From: Pseudomonas sp. A34-9
Lineage (GTDB): Bacteria; Pseudomonadota; Gammaproteobacteria; Pseudomonadales; Pseudomonadaceae
Length of the DNA: 64,000 nucleotides
Reading direction: 5' to 3'
Assembly (NCBI RefSeq): GCF_029543085.1
Contig: NZ_CP119967.1
Location: 5,743,001 to 5,807,000, forward strand
Shown one piece after another: positions 34,567 to 42,292 of the stretch. The position numbers and the translations under genes were made by a program. The notes under the pieces are model-generated. The model did not search any database, was not told the DNA's origin, and saw only the letters and a list, made by a program, of their open reading frames with translations. How positions within the stretch are numbered: the first letter of the stretch is position 1; every line of letters begins with the position of its first letter.

Positions 34567-35552
34567 GCCATTCCGAGGCGCATGCCACACCGCATTCGAC
34601 GCCAGCAGCGCACTCGAAATGGAGTCGCTGGAAACGGCCACTGACACTGCTGTTTTTCCTTGCGCTGATCGTGTTACTGACGATGTTCGCCACGCGCATC
34701 GAATGGGCCGAAGTGCTGCAAACCCTCGCCGACTTCAAGGTGCGCACGCTCATCATCGCCGCCAGCCTGACCCTGCTGAGCTTTCTGGTGTACGCCAGTT
34801 TCGACCTGATCGGCCGCACCTACATTCGCCAGGACCTGACCTGGAAACAGATTCTGCCGGTGGGGATCATCAGCTATGCGTTCAACCTGAACCTGAGCGC
34901 ATGGGTCGGCGGTATCGCCATGCGTTATCGGCTGTATTCGCGCCTTGGGGTGAGCAAAAGCAACATCGCCAAGATTCTCGGTCTGAGTCTGGCAACCAAC
35001 TGGTTCGGCTACATGACCATCGCCGGCGCGGTGTTCAGCAGCGGATTGGTGAGCATGCCGCCGGGCTGGAAAGTCAGCAGCGATGCGTTGCAAGGCATTG
35101 GTGTGCTGTTACTGCTGATCAGCGCTGGCTATCTCGCGGCGTGTCAGTTTTCCAGGCGCCGCGAGTGGTCGATTCGCGGGGTGGAAATCAATCTGCCGTC
35201 GTTGCGCATGGCCGTCCTGCAACTGCTGCTGGGAGCATTGAACTGGTCGCTGATGGCGGCGGTAATTTTCACCTTACTGCCGAGTAAGCTCGATTATCCG
35301 TTGGTGCTGGGCGTGTTGCTGATCAGTGCGATTGCCGGGGTCATCACGCATATTCCGGCGGGCCTCGGGGTGTTGGAAGCGGTGTTTGTGGCACTGCTGC
35401 AACACGAGGCTTCGCGGGGCAGTCTGGTGGCGGGGTTGCTGGCGTATCGGGCGATTTACTTTCTGTTGCCGCTGTTGATCACGGTGGTGATGTATCTGGT
35501 GGTTGAAGCCAAGGCCAAGGCGCTGCGGATCGAGAAGAAACCCGGACATTAA
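34563..35552 (+). CDS. ybhN: YbhN-like membrane protein (lysylphosphatidylglycerol synthase TM region family)
   Basis: 329-aa polytopic membrane protein (UPF0104). After a hydrophilic start of about 25 residues there are about eight hydrophobic segments, including LTLLFFLALIVLLTMFATRI, LIIAASLTLLSFLVYASFDLI, ALQGIGVLLLLISAGYLAA, and LPLLITVVMYLVVEAKAKAL. The conserved YAFNLNLSAWVGGIAMRYRLYSRLG and AGVITHIPAGLGVLEAVFVALL occur. Possibly a lipid flippase; the function is not established. It is coupled to clsB by ATGA overlap, and a REP pair follows. Confidence 0.9.
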   Translation: MSHSEAHATPHSTPAAHSKWSRWKRPLTLLFFLALIVLLTMFATRIEWAEVLQTLADFKVRTLIIAASLTLLSFLVYASFDLIGRTYIRQDLTWKQILPVGIISYAFNLNLSAWVGGIAMRYRLYSRLGVSKSNIAKILGLSLATNWFGYMTIAGAVFSSGLVSMPPGWKVSSDALQGIGVLLLLISAGYLAACQFSRRREWSIRGVEINLPSLRMAVLQLLLGALNWSLMAAVIFTLLPSKLDYPLVLGVLLISAIAGVITHIPAGLGVLEAVFVALLQHEASRGSLVAGLLAYRAIYFLLPLLITVVMYLVVEAKAKALRIEKKPGH

Positions 35553-35558
35553 AATCCA

Positions 35559-35645
35559 GATCAAAAGATCGCAGCCTTCGGCAGCTCCTGCATTTGGAAT
35601 GTATTTTCCCTATAGGAGCTGCCGAAGGCTGCGATCTTTTGATCT
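35559..35645. repeat. REP pair, GATCAAAAGATCGCAG family
   Basis: The arms at 35559-35591 and 35613-35645 are almost perfect reverse complements. The element occupies the entire space between the convergent ybhN and hydrolase genes, and its right arm touches the hydrolase stop codon at 35646. Confidence 0.92.
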
Positions 35646-36401
35646 TCAGGATTGGATAATGCTCAACCGCTCACCCACGACCATCTCGGTAATCCAGTCC
35701 ACCAGAATCGAGGTGTAGGCCTGCTGCGAAACCGGTTCACTCAGCGCATGATCGGCGCCGTCGATAATCCGGTGTGTCAGTGAATGGGTCTGCTGGCACG
35801 CCGCGCGGTAACTCATGATCGCCGCGTGCGGCACGTATTCATCGGTTTCCGATTCCACCAGCAACACATCCCCGGTGAATTGCGAACACGCATGCAATGC
35901 CCGGTTAGTGTCAGCGCGCACTAATGTGCTGCGATAATCCCGCAAATCCGCCTTGTCCAAATCACGCTTGGGCGTGTGCCATTGCTCGTCGCGATACAGC
36001 GCCGGCACGCGCAGTGCTAGCCAGCGTACCGGGCGCAGCGAAGTCAGGATCGAAGCCAGATAACCGCCATAACTGGTGCCGACCACGGCGATGGCCGAGG
36101 TGTCGAGTGCCGGATGCGCCAGCAGGCGATCATAGGCCGCGAGCAAATCACGCAAGTTGTCTTCGCGGGTGACGCGAGTCAGCGGGATGCCGGTGCCACC
36201 GGTGTGCCCGCGCAAGTCGAAGGTCAGGCACACGCAACCAAGACCCGCGATGCCTTTGGCGCGCTCAAGATCACGTTCCTGACTCCCCCCCCAACCGTGG
36301 ACAAACAACACCCCCGGGACTTTCGATTTGGGACTGAGAAATGTCCCGCTCATCTGTTCATCATCAATGTCGATTTGAATGCTTTCGCTTCTAGCCGTCA
36401 T
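35646..36401 (-). CDS. Alpha/beta hydrolase (dienelactone hydrolase/S9-like)
   Basis: 251-aa cytoplasmic hydrolase. The oxyanion motif is HGWGGSQ (35-41). The nucleophile elbow is GTSYGG (108-113) with Ser110. The acid and base are probably the Asp in ESETDEYVPH and the His in DGADHALSE. CLTFDLRGHTGGTG follows the first strand. The substrate is unknown. The gene overlaps the end of the DUF3182 gene upstream by 11 bases, so both are probably expressed together. Confidence 0.87.
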   Translation of the reverse strand: MTARSESIQIDIDDEQMSGTFLSPKSKVPGVLFVHGWGGSQERDLERAKGIAGLGCVCLTFDLRGHTGGTGIPLTRVTREDNLRDLLAAYDRLLAHPALDTSAIAVVGTSYGGYLASILTSLRPVRWLALRVPALYRDEQWHTPKRDLDKADLRDYRSTLVRADTNRALHACSQFTGDVLLVESETDEYVPHAAIMSYRAACQQTHSLTHRIIDGADHALSEPVSQQAYTSILVDWITEMVVGERLSIIQS

Positions 36402-37500
36402 AGGATTTGACCGTTACGTATTTGAGGAGAAATTCGCTATTCTCAGCCGGGCCGCGATAGACCTCGATAGCATCCGCCGGCAGCGGCTGATCAATGTAGG
36501 TTTCCACCGATGACACGCGAATCGCGCGCATCCCCGGATCGTTGACAAAGCTTTGCAGGGCCGCGACTTCAGCACTGCTGGCGCCGCCCATGCGCCAGGA
36601 TTGTTCGAGCACGCCGCTGCGGGATTTACCGTTGCTGTCCAGGCCCTGGGCGATGTCGTAGTTGCGCCGCGAAGCATAGAAGCGCGGATAAGCCTCATTG
36701 GCGGCAGCGTCGAACACCTGTGCCTGCTCAATGGCCAGACGCACAGCGTCGGGCAGGTCGAGTTTCAGCAGTTGGTCATAATCACCCTGCACCACCAGCA
36801 GATTCGAGCCGCCGTAGACCTCATCGCCGTGGGCGTCCTTGGTCAAGTATTGATCACCGCAGTAACTCAGCACTCTATCGCCGATGAACGACTGGCCGAC
36901 GCTGTGGGTGACAACGTCGCTCAAGTCCTGTTCCAGCACCATGCCCTCGCTGAACTGCTGTGCAATATCGGGGCGAGTGAGGACTTCATCGAAGGCATCA
37001 AGGCTCTCGATCACCTCCTGGCCACGACCAGCGCAGGCATGAACCGGCTTCATGCGTATCGGACCGCCGTACAGCAGGTGCTCGGCGGCGGGACGGGCAT
37101 CCTCCAGCGCAAACACGCTGAGGCCATCGAGTACTACATTGCGCACCCGCTCGGAAAACAATGGCGACCAGCCTTGCGGCGCGTGAGCCAGATGACTGCG
37201 CAGGCCGTGGCTGATGGCTTTGGTGCAGATGAAGTCGTGCTCGACGAATCCGCCCCACAGATCATCCGGTCCTTTGATGCCGAGTGCGTGAGCGCTGGCC
37301 GTGCCGACAATGGTTTGCGTAGGCAGTAAATACAGATCACGACCGTGGTGTTTTTCAGCGTCATAGCTGCCGCCGAATTTGCACCCGAGAATCTGCGCCA
37401 GCCAGCGGGCCAGCGCTTTGTTGGTCTGTACTTCATGTTGTGGTGCGTCGTGGCGCACCGAGTGGGCGACGACGATTTTCCTGCGGGGTGTCGGGGTCAT
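36391..37500 (-). CDS. DUF3182 family protein
   Basis: 369 aa, no signal peptide or membrane segment. It begins MTPTPRRKIVVAHSVRHDAPQHE and contains LPTQTIVGTASAHALGIKGPDDLWGGFVEHDFICTKAI, IRMKPVHACAGRGQEVI, EGMVLEQDLSDVVTHSVGQSF and QSWRMGGASSAEVAAL. This pattern (Lys-x-Pro-x-x-Ala-x-Gly-x-Gly, acidic Glu-Gln-Asp) resembles ATP-grasp ligases, which is inference; the family itself is uncharacterised. A GGGGG ribosome site 5 bases upstream favours the ATG at 37500 over 37515. It is coupled with the downstream hydrolase gene. Confidence 0.82.
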   Translation of the reverse strand: MTPTPRRKIVVAHSVRHDAPQHEVQTNKALARWLAQILGCKFGGSYDAEKHHGRDLYLLPTQTIVGTASAHALGIKGPDDLWGGFVEHDFICTKAISHGLRSHLAHAPQGWSPLFSERVRNVVLDGLSVFALEDARPAAEHLLYGGPIRMKPVHACAGRGQEVIESLDAFDEVLTRPDIAQQFSEGMVLEQDLSDVVTHSVGQSFIGDRVLSYCGDQYLTKDAHGDEVYGGSNLLVVQGDYDQLLKLDLPDAVRLAIEQAQVFDAAANEAYPRFYASRRNYDIAQGLDSNGKSRSGVLEQSWRMGGASSAEVAALQSFVNDPGMRAIRVSSVETYIDQPLPADAIEVYRGPAENSEFLLKYVTVKSYDG

Positions 37501-37692
37501 GCGTCCCCCTTCCATCGGTTCGATGACTGTAGCGTTGAGAGGTGCAGAGATCAGGCCAACGGCCGCTGCCGGAAATTCCTCGGTGAATCAAAACCTTGCC
37601 AGAATCGTGCTGGCACCACGCCTGTTTCAATCTGCACGACCGCCGGTAAAACCCCGGCAAATTGCACGATCTATAGTCCTATAGAGTTCAAT

Positions 37693-37780
37693 GTGGGAGC
37701 GAGCTTGCTCGCGAAGGCGCCGTGTCAGTCGACATCAAACTTACAGCCCCCACCGCTTTCGCGAGCAAGCTCGCTCCTAC
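37693..37780. repeat. REP pair, GAGCTTGCTCGC variant
   Basis: Left arm 37693-37715 (GTGGGAGCGAGCTTGCTCGC) and right arm 37758-37780. Both carry the C-to-T/G-to-A change that turns GAGCCTGCTC into GAGCTTGCTC, a compensated pair. The right arm ends one base before the regulator stop codon at 37782. Confidence 0.88.
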
Positions 37781-37781
37781 A

Positions 37782-38783
37782 TTAGGTAATGGAGGCTTTC
37801 GAGATTGGGGTCACACCAAACCGCGCCCGATAATCGCTCGGCGCCAGCCCGGTAATCTTCTTGAAGATCGCGCGAAACGCCCCCGGATCCTGATAGCCCA
37901 CCGTCCACGCAATGTGTTCAATCGTGCCGTTGCTGAACTCGAGCATCTCGCGCGCCTTGCCCACCCGCAAATGCTGACAGTATTCGGTGGGTTTCAACCC
38001 GCTCGCCGCGCGGAACCGGCGCAGAAAGGTCCGCTCTTCCAGCCCCGCCCGGTGCGCCATCGCCGTCAAGGAAACATCCGTCGCGCCGGTGCTTTGCAGC
38101 CAGTGCTGAACCTTGAGAATTGCAGCGTCGCCATGACCGAGAATCGGCGCAAAATTGCTCCCGCACTCACTGGCGCTGTCACTGTGTTCCACCACCAGAA
38201 AGCGAGCGGTGCTGGTCGCAATGCTCGGTCCGAGCAGGCGGTTGACCAGACGCAAGCCCAGTTCCGACCACGCCATCAATCCGGCGGTAGTAATCAGGTC
38301 GCCGTCATCGACAATCGGCGTATCGGCCTTGAGCCTGATGTTCGGATATCGCTCGGCGAAAGCCTTGGCAGAGGTCCAGTGAGTGGTGGCGCTACGTCCG
38401 TCGAGCAAGCCGCTTTCGGCCAGCAGCAGCGAGCCCACGCAAACTCCGCCGAGCGTCGCCCCATGCGCATGCTGATCGCGCAACCATTGCGCCAGACTGA
38501 CCGGCATTTGCGCCGCCGAAAACCCGCCGATCGATGGCGGAATCAGCACCGCCAGCAATGCGCTGTCGTCTCCTGGATGGCTAGCGTAAATCCGCGTCGG
38601 CGGTTGATCACCGTCGACCTGCCAATGGCTCACGCGCAGCACCGGCAGTTGCGCAGCCTGATGTTCGGCGGCAATCCGGTTGGCCACCGCAAACAGGTCG
38701 GTCAGACCATGCACCGCCGCCATTTGCGCGCCGGGATAGATCAGCACGCCCAATTCAGCGATGGCGGCCCTTTCTGCGCCCAT
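37782..38783 (-). CDS. GlxA-type AraC family transcriptional regulator
   Basis: 333 aa. The N-terminal DJ-1/PfpI-like domain (about 1-190) has ELGVLIYPGAQMAAVHGLTDLF and GATLGGVCVGSLLLAESGLLDGRSATTHW with the nucleophile-elbow Cys. The C-terminal AraC domain shows VSLTAMAHRAGLEERTFLRRFRAASGLKPTEYCQHLRVGKAREML and IEHIAWTVGYQDPGAFRAIFKKITGLAPSDYRARF, both helix-turn-helix units. It is divergent from the isochorismatase-family gene 101 bp away, the usual layout for a regulator and its target. The ATG at 38783 has AGGGGA upstream. Confidence 0.9.
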   Translation of the reverse strand: MGAERAAIAELGVLIYPGAQMAAVHGLTDLFAVANRIAAEHQAAQLPVLRVSHWQVDGDQPPTRIYASHPGDDSALLAVLIPPSIGGFSAAQMPVSLAQWLRDQHAHGATLGGVCVGSLLLAESGLLDGRSATTHWTSAKAFAERYPNIRLKADTPIVDDGDLITTAGLMAWSELGLRLVNRLLGPSIATSTARFLVVEHSDSASECGSNFAPILGHGDAAILKVQHWLQSTGATDVSLTAMAHRAGLEERTFLRRFRAASGLKPTEYCQHLRVGKAREMLEFSNGTIEHIAWTVGYQDPGAFRAIFKKITGLAPSDYRARFGVTPISKASIT

Positions 38784-38884
38784 TGTCAGTTTTCCCCTGT
38801 CTATTGTCGGTGCGGCCAATCCTCGAATCGCTGGCCAGCGCCAATACTGAAGCCACTTCCAGCCAATACATCGAGGACACACCC

Positions 38885-39439
38885 ATGGCCAAGCAAGCGC
38901 TCATCGTAGTCGATATCCAGAACGACTACTTCCCCCAAGGCAAGTGGCCGCTGGCCGGTGCCGACGCGGCTGCTGACAATGCCGCCCGGCTGATCGCCGC
39001 GTTCCGCGAGGCAGGCGATTCGGTGGTACACATTCGCCACGAATTCACCTCAGCGGATGCGCCGTTTTTCACCCCGGGCTCAGAGGGCGCCAAGCTGCAT
39101 CCAAAGGTACTCAACCGTGCCGATGAACCGGTGGTGCTCAAGCACTTCGTCAACTCGTTCCGCGAAACCGAACTGCAAGCGATCCTCGAAGAACGAGGCA
39201 TCAAGGAATTGGTGGTGGTCGGCAGCATGAGCCACATGTGCGTTGACGGTATCACCCGGGCGGCGGCGGATCTGGGTTACGCCGTCTCGGTGATTCACGA
39301 CGCCTGCGCCAGCCGCGATCTGCAGTTCAACGGGCTTACGGTGCCGGCCGCCCACGTCCACGCCGCGTTCATGTCAGCGCTGGGTTTTGCCTACGCCAGC
39401 GTGCTATCCACTGACGAATTCCTCGCCGCCACTCGCTGA
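38885..39439 (+). CDS. Cysteine hydrolase of the isochorismatase family
   Basis: 184-aa enzyme with the catalytic triad Asp10 (VVDIQNDY), Lys86 (VVLKHFVN) and Cys119 (GSMSHMCVDG). Family members hydrolyse isochorismate, nicotinamide or other amides; the SHMCVDGITRAAADLGY segment is common in the generic cysteine hydrolases. The substrate is unknown. The divergent GlxA-type regulator probably controls it. The ATG at 38885 starts the conserved MAKQALIVVDIQNDY; an upstream extension is spurious. An intrinsic terminator follows. Confidence 0.9.
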   Translation: MAKQALIVVDIQNDYFPQGKWPLAGADAAADNAARLIAAFREAGDSVVHIRHEFTSADAPFFTPGSEGAKLHPKVLNRADEPVVLKHFVNSFRETELQAILEERGIKELVVVGSMSHMCVDGITRAAADLGYAVSVIHDACASRDLQFNGLTVPAAHVHAAFMSALGFAYASVLSTDEFLAATR

Positions 39440-39462
39440 GTAATATCCTGCAAGAAATTCAG

Positions 39463-39488
39463 GCCCGCGATGCAGCGGGTCTTTTTTT
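39463..39488 (+). terminator. Intrinsic terminator after the cysteine hydrolase gene
   Basis: CCCGC (39464-39468) and GCGGG (39475-39479) close a six-base loop, then TC and seven T. A typical rho-independent signal 24 bp after the stop. Confidence 0.85.
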
Positions 39489-39501
39489 GTCTGTCATAAA
39501 A

Positions 39502-39563
39502 ATCTCACGCGTGAGCCATTGATGGCACTTTGAATTGGTTGTAGTGTGGCTCACGCGTGAGAT
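39502..39563. promoter_or_regulatory. Two mirrored CTCACGCGTGAG palindromes, candidate operators
   Basis: CTCACGCGTGAG occurs at 39504-39515 and 39550-39561. The extended sites ATCTCACGCGTGAGCC (39502-39517) and GGCTCACGCGTGAGAT (39548-39563) are exact reverse complements of each other, centred 46 bp apart. They lie 22 to 83 bp upstream of the first gene of the yjf-like operon and after a terminator, so they belong to its control region. Two identical 12-bp palindromes are best explained as binding sites of a dimeric regulator; which one is unknown. Confidence 0.7.
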
Positions 39564-39584
39564 GTTCATAACCGAGCCATTGCC

Positions 39585-40253
39585 ATGAAAAGCCGTTCCC
39601 CCACCGCGAAATCAGAGAGCCCCAAGGGGGAGCGCGCGAAGCCGTCGGCGAAAAAACCATCGAGCTTCTATATGAAGCAGATGCGCGCGGGTCTGGCCGC
39701 TGCCGGTTATGTGAAACACGAAACTTGGGTGCTTCCCGAAAACCGAAGCTTGCTCAAGCAAATGGAGCAACAGCTACGCCAACCGATTCTGGCTGGCTCT
39801 TTCATGTCGGAGAATTACATGAGCGCAGGCAACAACTGGACCATCGATAGCCTCTTCAACGCCCTCAAGGCTCTGGACGAGGTGGCTTCGCAAGAGATCA
39901 CGCTGTCGCTGATCCAGAGCTCCGAACCCAGCATCAAGCTGGAAATGAACGAATTCGGCGGTCTGCCGATTCATATCGCCCTGGCTGGCCAGCAGATCAT
40001 CGTCGACACCGTGCTGGTGGACATCGATTCGATCTCGAACGTAGCGGCCTTCAACGACGCCGTGTTGCGCAGCCGGGAAATGTTCCCGCTGTCGTCGATC
40101 GGTATCGAGTCGATGCCCAACGGGCAGACCGTTTACAACATGTTTGGCGCCCTCAGCGCCGACTCGAGCCTGACCAACGTCGTCACCGAGGTGAAAACAC
40201 TGGTCGACAACGTGCAGCGCGCGAGTGAAGCCTTCGAACACTTCTTCAAGTAA
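39585..40253 (+). CDS. yjfI: DUF2170 family protein (YjfI-like)
   Basis: 222 aa, no signal peptide or membrane segment. A basic Lys/Ser/Pro-rich tail (1-30) precedes FYMKQMRAGLAAAGYVKHETWVLPENRSLLKQME. The DUF2170 domain follows from about residue 75 (NNWTIDSLFNALKALD, ITLSLIQSSEPSIKLEMNEFGGLPIHIALAGQQIIVDTVLVDIDSI). The C-terminus is helical (VVTEVKTLVDNVQRASEAFEHFF). The function is unknown. First gene of an operon matching the E. coli order yjfI-yjfJ-yjfK-yjfL-yjfM-yjfC; the PspA homologue follows after 17 bp. Confidence 0.87.
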   Translation: MKSRSPTAKSESPKGERAKPSAKKPSSFYMKQMRAGLAAAGYVKHETWVLPENRSLLKQMEQQLRQPILAGSFMSENYMSAGNNWTIDSLFNALKALDEVASQEITLSLIQSSEPSIKLEMNEFGGLPIHIALAGQQIIVDTVLVDIDSISNVAAFNDAVLRSREMFPLSSIGIESMPNGQTVYNMFGALSADSSLTNVVTEVKTLVDNVQRASEAFEHFFK

Positions 40254-40270
40254 TCAACAGGGAATATCCA

Positions 40271-40969
40271 ATGACTCAGTCCATCTGGAGCAAGTTGTTC
40301 ACCGCGCTGCGCGGCGGCGCCAATGAAGTCGGCGAAGCCATTGCCGACCAACAGGCCCTGCGCATCCTCGATCAGGAAATCCGCGACGCCGACACCGCAC
40401 TGTCGAACGCTCGTCGCGAGCTGGTCACGATCATGGCCAAACACAAACTGGCCGCCGACCGCGTGAGCGAGTACGACGCCAAGATCAAGGATCTGGAAGC
40501 CAAAGCCGTCTCGGCGCTGAACGCCGGCCGTGAAGACCTGGCGCTGGAAGTGGCCGAAGCAATTTCGACCCTGACCAACGAGCTGGATGTCGAGAAAAAG
40601 CAGAGCGACGAATTCGGCACTTACGCCGAAAACATGCGCAAAGACATCAGCAAGGCCGAGTCGCGTATCAAGAGCCTGCGCCAGCAAGTGGACATGGCCA
40701 AGGCCCGCGAAAGCGTGCAGAAAGCCCAGGTCAGCGCTTCCATCGCCAGCGGCGGCGCCAATGGCAAACTGGAAACCGCCGTCGGTACGTTGAACCGTCT
40801 GCAGGCCAAGCAGCAGCAACGCGCGGCTGAACTGAGCGCTGCCGACGAACTGGCCGACGCTTCGACCGGCAACGATCTGGAACGCAAACTGCGCGACGCC
40901 GGCATCACGCCGAACGAAGGCAGCGCCAATGCGATTCTCGAGCGTCTGAAGCAAAAGTCCTCGCAGTAA
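40271..40969 (+). CDS. yjfJ: PspA/IM30 family protein (YjfJ-like)
   Basis: 232-aa coiled-coil protein of the ESCRT-III-like PspA/Vipp1 family, which coats and stabilises the inner membrane under stress. The N-terminus (SIWSKLFTALRGGANEVGEAIAD) could form the amphipathic membrane-binding helix. Residues 30-190 are almost continuous heptads (ALRILDQEIRDADTALSNARREL, KDLEAKAVSALNAGREDLALEVAEAISTL). A short helical domain at the C-terminus ends in LERLKQKSSQ. GGGA serves as ribosome site. The canonical pspF/pspBC genes are not adjacent; its partners here are DUF2170, DUF2491, DUF350, DUF1190 and an ATP-grasp enzyme. Confidence 0.92.
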   Translation: MTQSIWSKLFTALRGGANEVGEAIADQQALRILDQEIRDADTALSNARRELVTIMAKHKLAADRVSEYDAKIKDLEAKAVSALNAGREDLALEVAEAISTLTNELDVEKKQSDEFGTYAENMRKDISKAESRIKSLRQQVDMAKARESVQKAQVSASIASGGANGKLETAVGTLNRLQAKQQQRAAELSAADELADASTGNDLERKLRDAGITPNEGSANAILERLKQKSSQ

Positions 40970-40987
40970 CGCCGCAACTGGCTCTGT

Positions 40988-41064
40988 GTAGGAGCTGCCG
41001 AAGGCCGCGATCTGTTGATCTTGTCTTTTAAAATCAAAAGATCGCAGCCTTCGGCAGCTCCTAC
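40988..41064. repeat. REP pair, GATCAAAAGATCGCAG family, inside the yjf-like operon
   Basis: Arms 40988-41020 and 41032-41064; the left arm has GCCGCGATCTGTTGATC with two changes. It lies in the 214-bp gap between the PspA and DUF2491 genes, the largest gap in the operon, and could separate their mRNA stabilities. Confidence 0.88.
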
Positions 41065-41183
41065 CCAGGCTCTCGTTTACTCGCGCAACATTTCATTTTG
41101 CCTGCTAGTTCGCCGCTCAGCCCGGTACACTAGCGACGCTTTTTCGCCGACGAACACTTCCACCCGCTTCAAGGAACGTACCC

Positions 41184-41834
41184 ATGGGATGGTTTAAAGA
41201 CTTGCTGGGCACCAGCAACTGGCAGACCGCTGCGCCAACACCGACCGTTGCCAGTGGCCCACTCGGCATGGCTCAGGGCAAGGCTGTCAGGTTCGATACG
41301 ACGCTGGCGCTGTTGCTCGATGGCTCGACCACCGTGCGAGTGCCCTTCGATCAGGCGATCTGGAGCCACGGCTGGGTCGACCTCGGCCAGTCCAATAAAC
41401 TGCACCGCTATTACATGAACGACGAGGATTTCTGGCTGCAGATCCACGTCACCGGTGACGATCAGATCGAATCCGTCACCCTGTTCAATTACCTCAGTTA
41501 CGTGACCGTCAACAGTGACGCCGAACTGCAGCGCCTGGCCGGCCCCAACAGCCAGATCGGCTTGCCCGGTTACAACCACGGCGGTGTCGAATACAGCCGT
41601 GAGTGGGGCACCGAACAAGGCCAGACCGAACTCGTGCCGATGACCGAACAGGTGGTCAATCCGGACGAGAGCTACACCATCGAACACCACTCAATGCTTT
41701 ATGCCCGCGAAACCGGTCTGACCGATCGACGCGAATTGCTGCTGTTCTCCGTCGAACAGGATGAAGAAGGCACCGTCAGCCTGAGCACCTCGCTCGGCAT
41801 CTCGCTGTACACGACAGATCTGAGCACCATTTAA
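41184..41834 (+). CDS. yjfK: DUF2491 family protein (YjfK-like)
   Basis: 216-aa soluble protein. MGWFKDLLG at the start is followed by a beta-rich domain: VRVPFDQAIWSHGWVDLGQSNKLHRYYMNDEDFWLQIHVTGDDQIESVTLFNYLSYVTV, then YSREWGTEQGQTELVPMTEQVV and MLYARETGLTDRRELLLFSVEQDEEGTVSLSTSLGISLYTTDL. No known catalytic motif. The family co-occurs with PspA-like YjfJ. AAGGA lies upstream of the ATG. The 214-bp upstream gap contains a REP pair and might include a secondary promoter, though I could not pick one with confidence. Confidence 0.87.
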   Translation: MGWFKDLLGTSNWQTAAPTPTVASGPLGMAQGKAVRFDTTLALLLDGSTTVRVPFDQAIWSHGWVDLGQSNKLHRYYMNDEDFWLQIHVTGDDQIESVTLFNYLSYVTVNSDAELQRLAGPNSQIGLPGYNHGGVEYSREWGTEQGQTELVPMTEQVVNPDESYTIEHHSMLYARETGLTDRRELLLFSVEQDEEGTVSLSTSLGISLYTTDLSTI

Positions 41835-41849
41835 AAAAGGAAGTTTTTC

Positions 41850-42275
41850 ATGCTGGAAGTGCTGGCCGTTTCCCTGAACAAAACCGCCCTGGTCGGTTTC
41901 GTCGTCTACCTCATCGGCGCCGTACTGCTGTTCATGCTGTTTCAATTCGTCTACACGCGCATCACCCCGCACAAAGAGTTCGAGCTGATTCGCTCCGGCA
42001 ACGTTGCCGCCGCCATCGCCTTGGCCGGCGCGATCATCGGCTTCGCGATTCCAGCCAGTAACGTGATTGCGTTTTCGGTCAACGTCCTCGACTTCGTGCT
42101 CTGGGCAGTGATTGCCGCCGTGGTGCAACTGCTGGCATTCCTCGCCACGGGTCTGGTGCTCAAAGGCACGTCCCAGCGCATCGCCAACGGTGAAGTGGCT
42201 TCGGGTATCTATGTTGCTGCGGTCGCGATCAGCGTCGGCATGCTCAACGCCGCGTGCATGACACCGTCCAACTGA
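41850..42275 (+). CDS. yjfL: DUF350 membrane protein (YjfL-like)
   Basis: 141 aa with four transmembrane helices: about 12-34 (LVGFVVYLIGAVLLFMLFQFVY), 52-72 (AAAIALAGAIIGFAIPASNVI), 80-105 (VLDFVLWAVIAAVVQLLAFLATGLVL) and 115-135. The motif NVAAAIALAGAIIGFAIP between helices is typical of DUF350. It follows DUF2491 by 15 bp with AAGGAAG as ribosome site. In the operon it is the only polytopic membrane protein and is therefore a candidate membrane partner of PspA. Confidence 0.9.
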   Translation: MLEVLAVSLNKTALVGFVVYLIGAVLLFMLFQFVYTRITPHKEFELIRSGNVAAAIALAGAIIGFAIPASNVIAFSVNVLDFVLWAVIAAVVQLLAFLATGLVLKGTSQRIANGEVASGIYVAAVAISVGMLNAACMTPSN

Positions 42276-42292
42276 TCGGCAGGAAGCCTTAG

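Noticed and set aside
39522..39545. Possible sigma-54 promoter (TGGCAC then TTGG) before the yjf-like operon, tempting because psp operons use sigma-54
   Set aside because: The GG to GC spacing is one base too long and the -12 GC is GG; no PspF-type activator gene is nearby.
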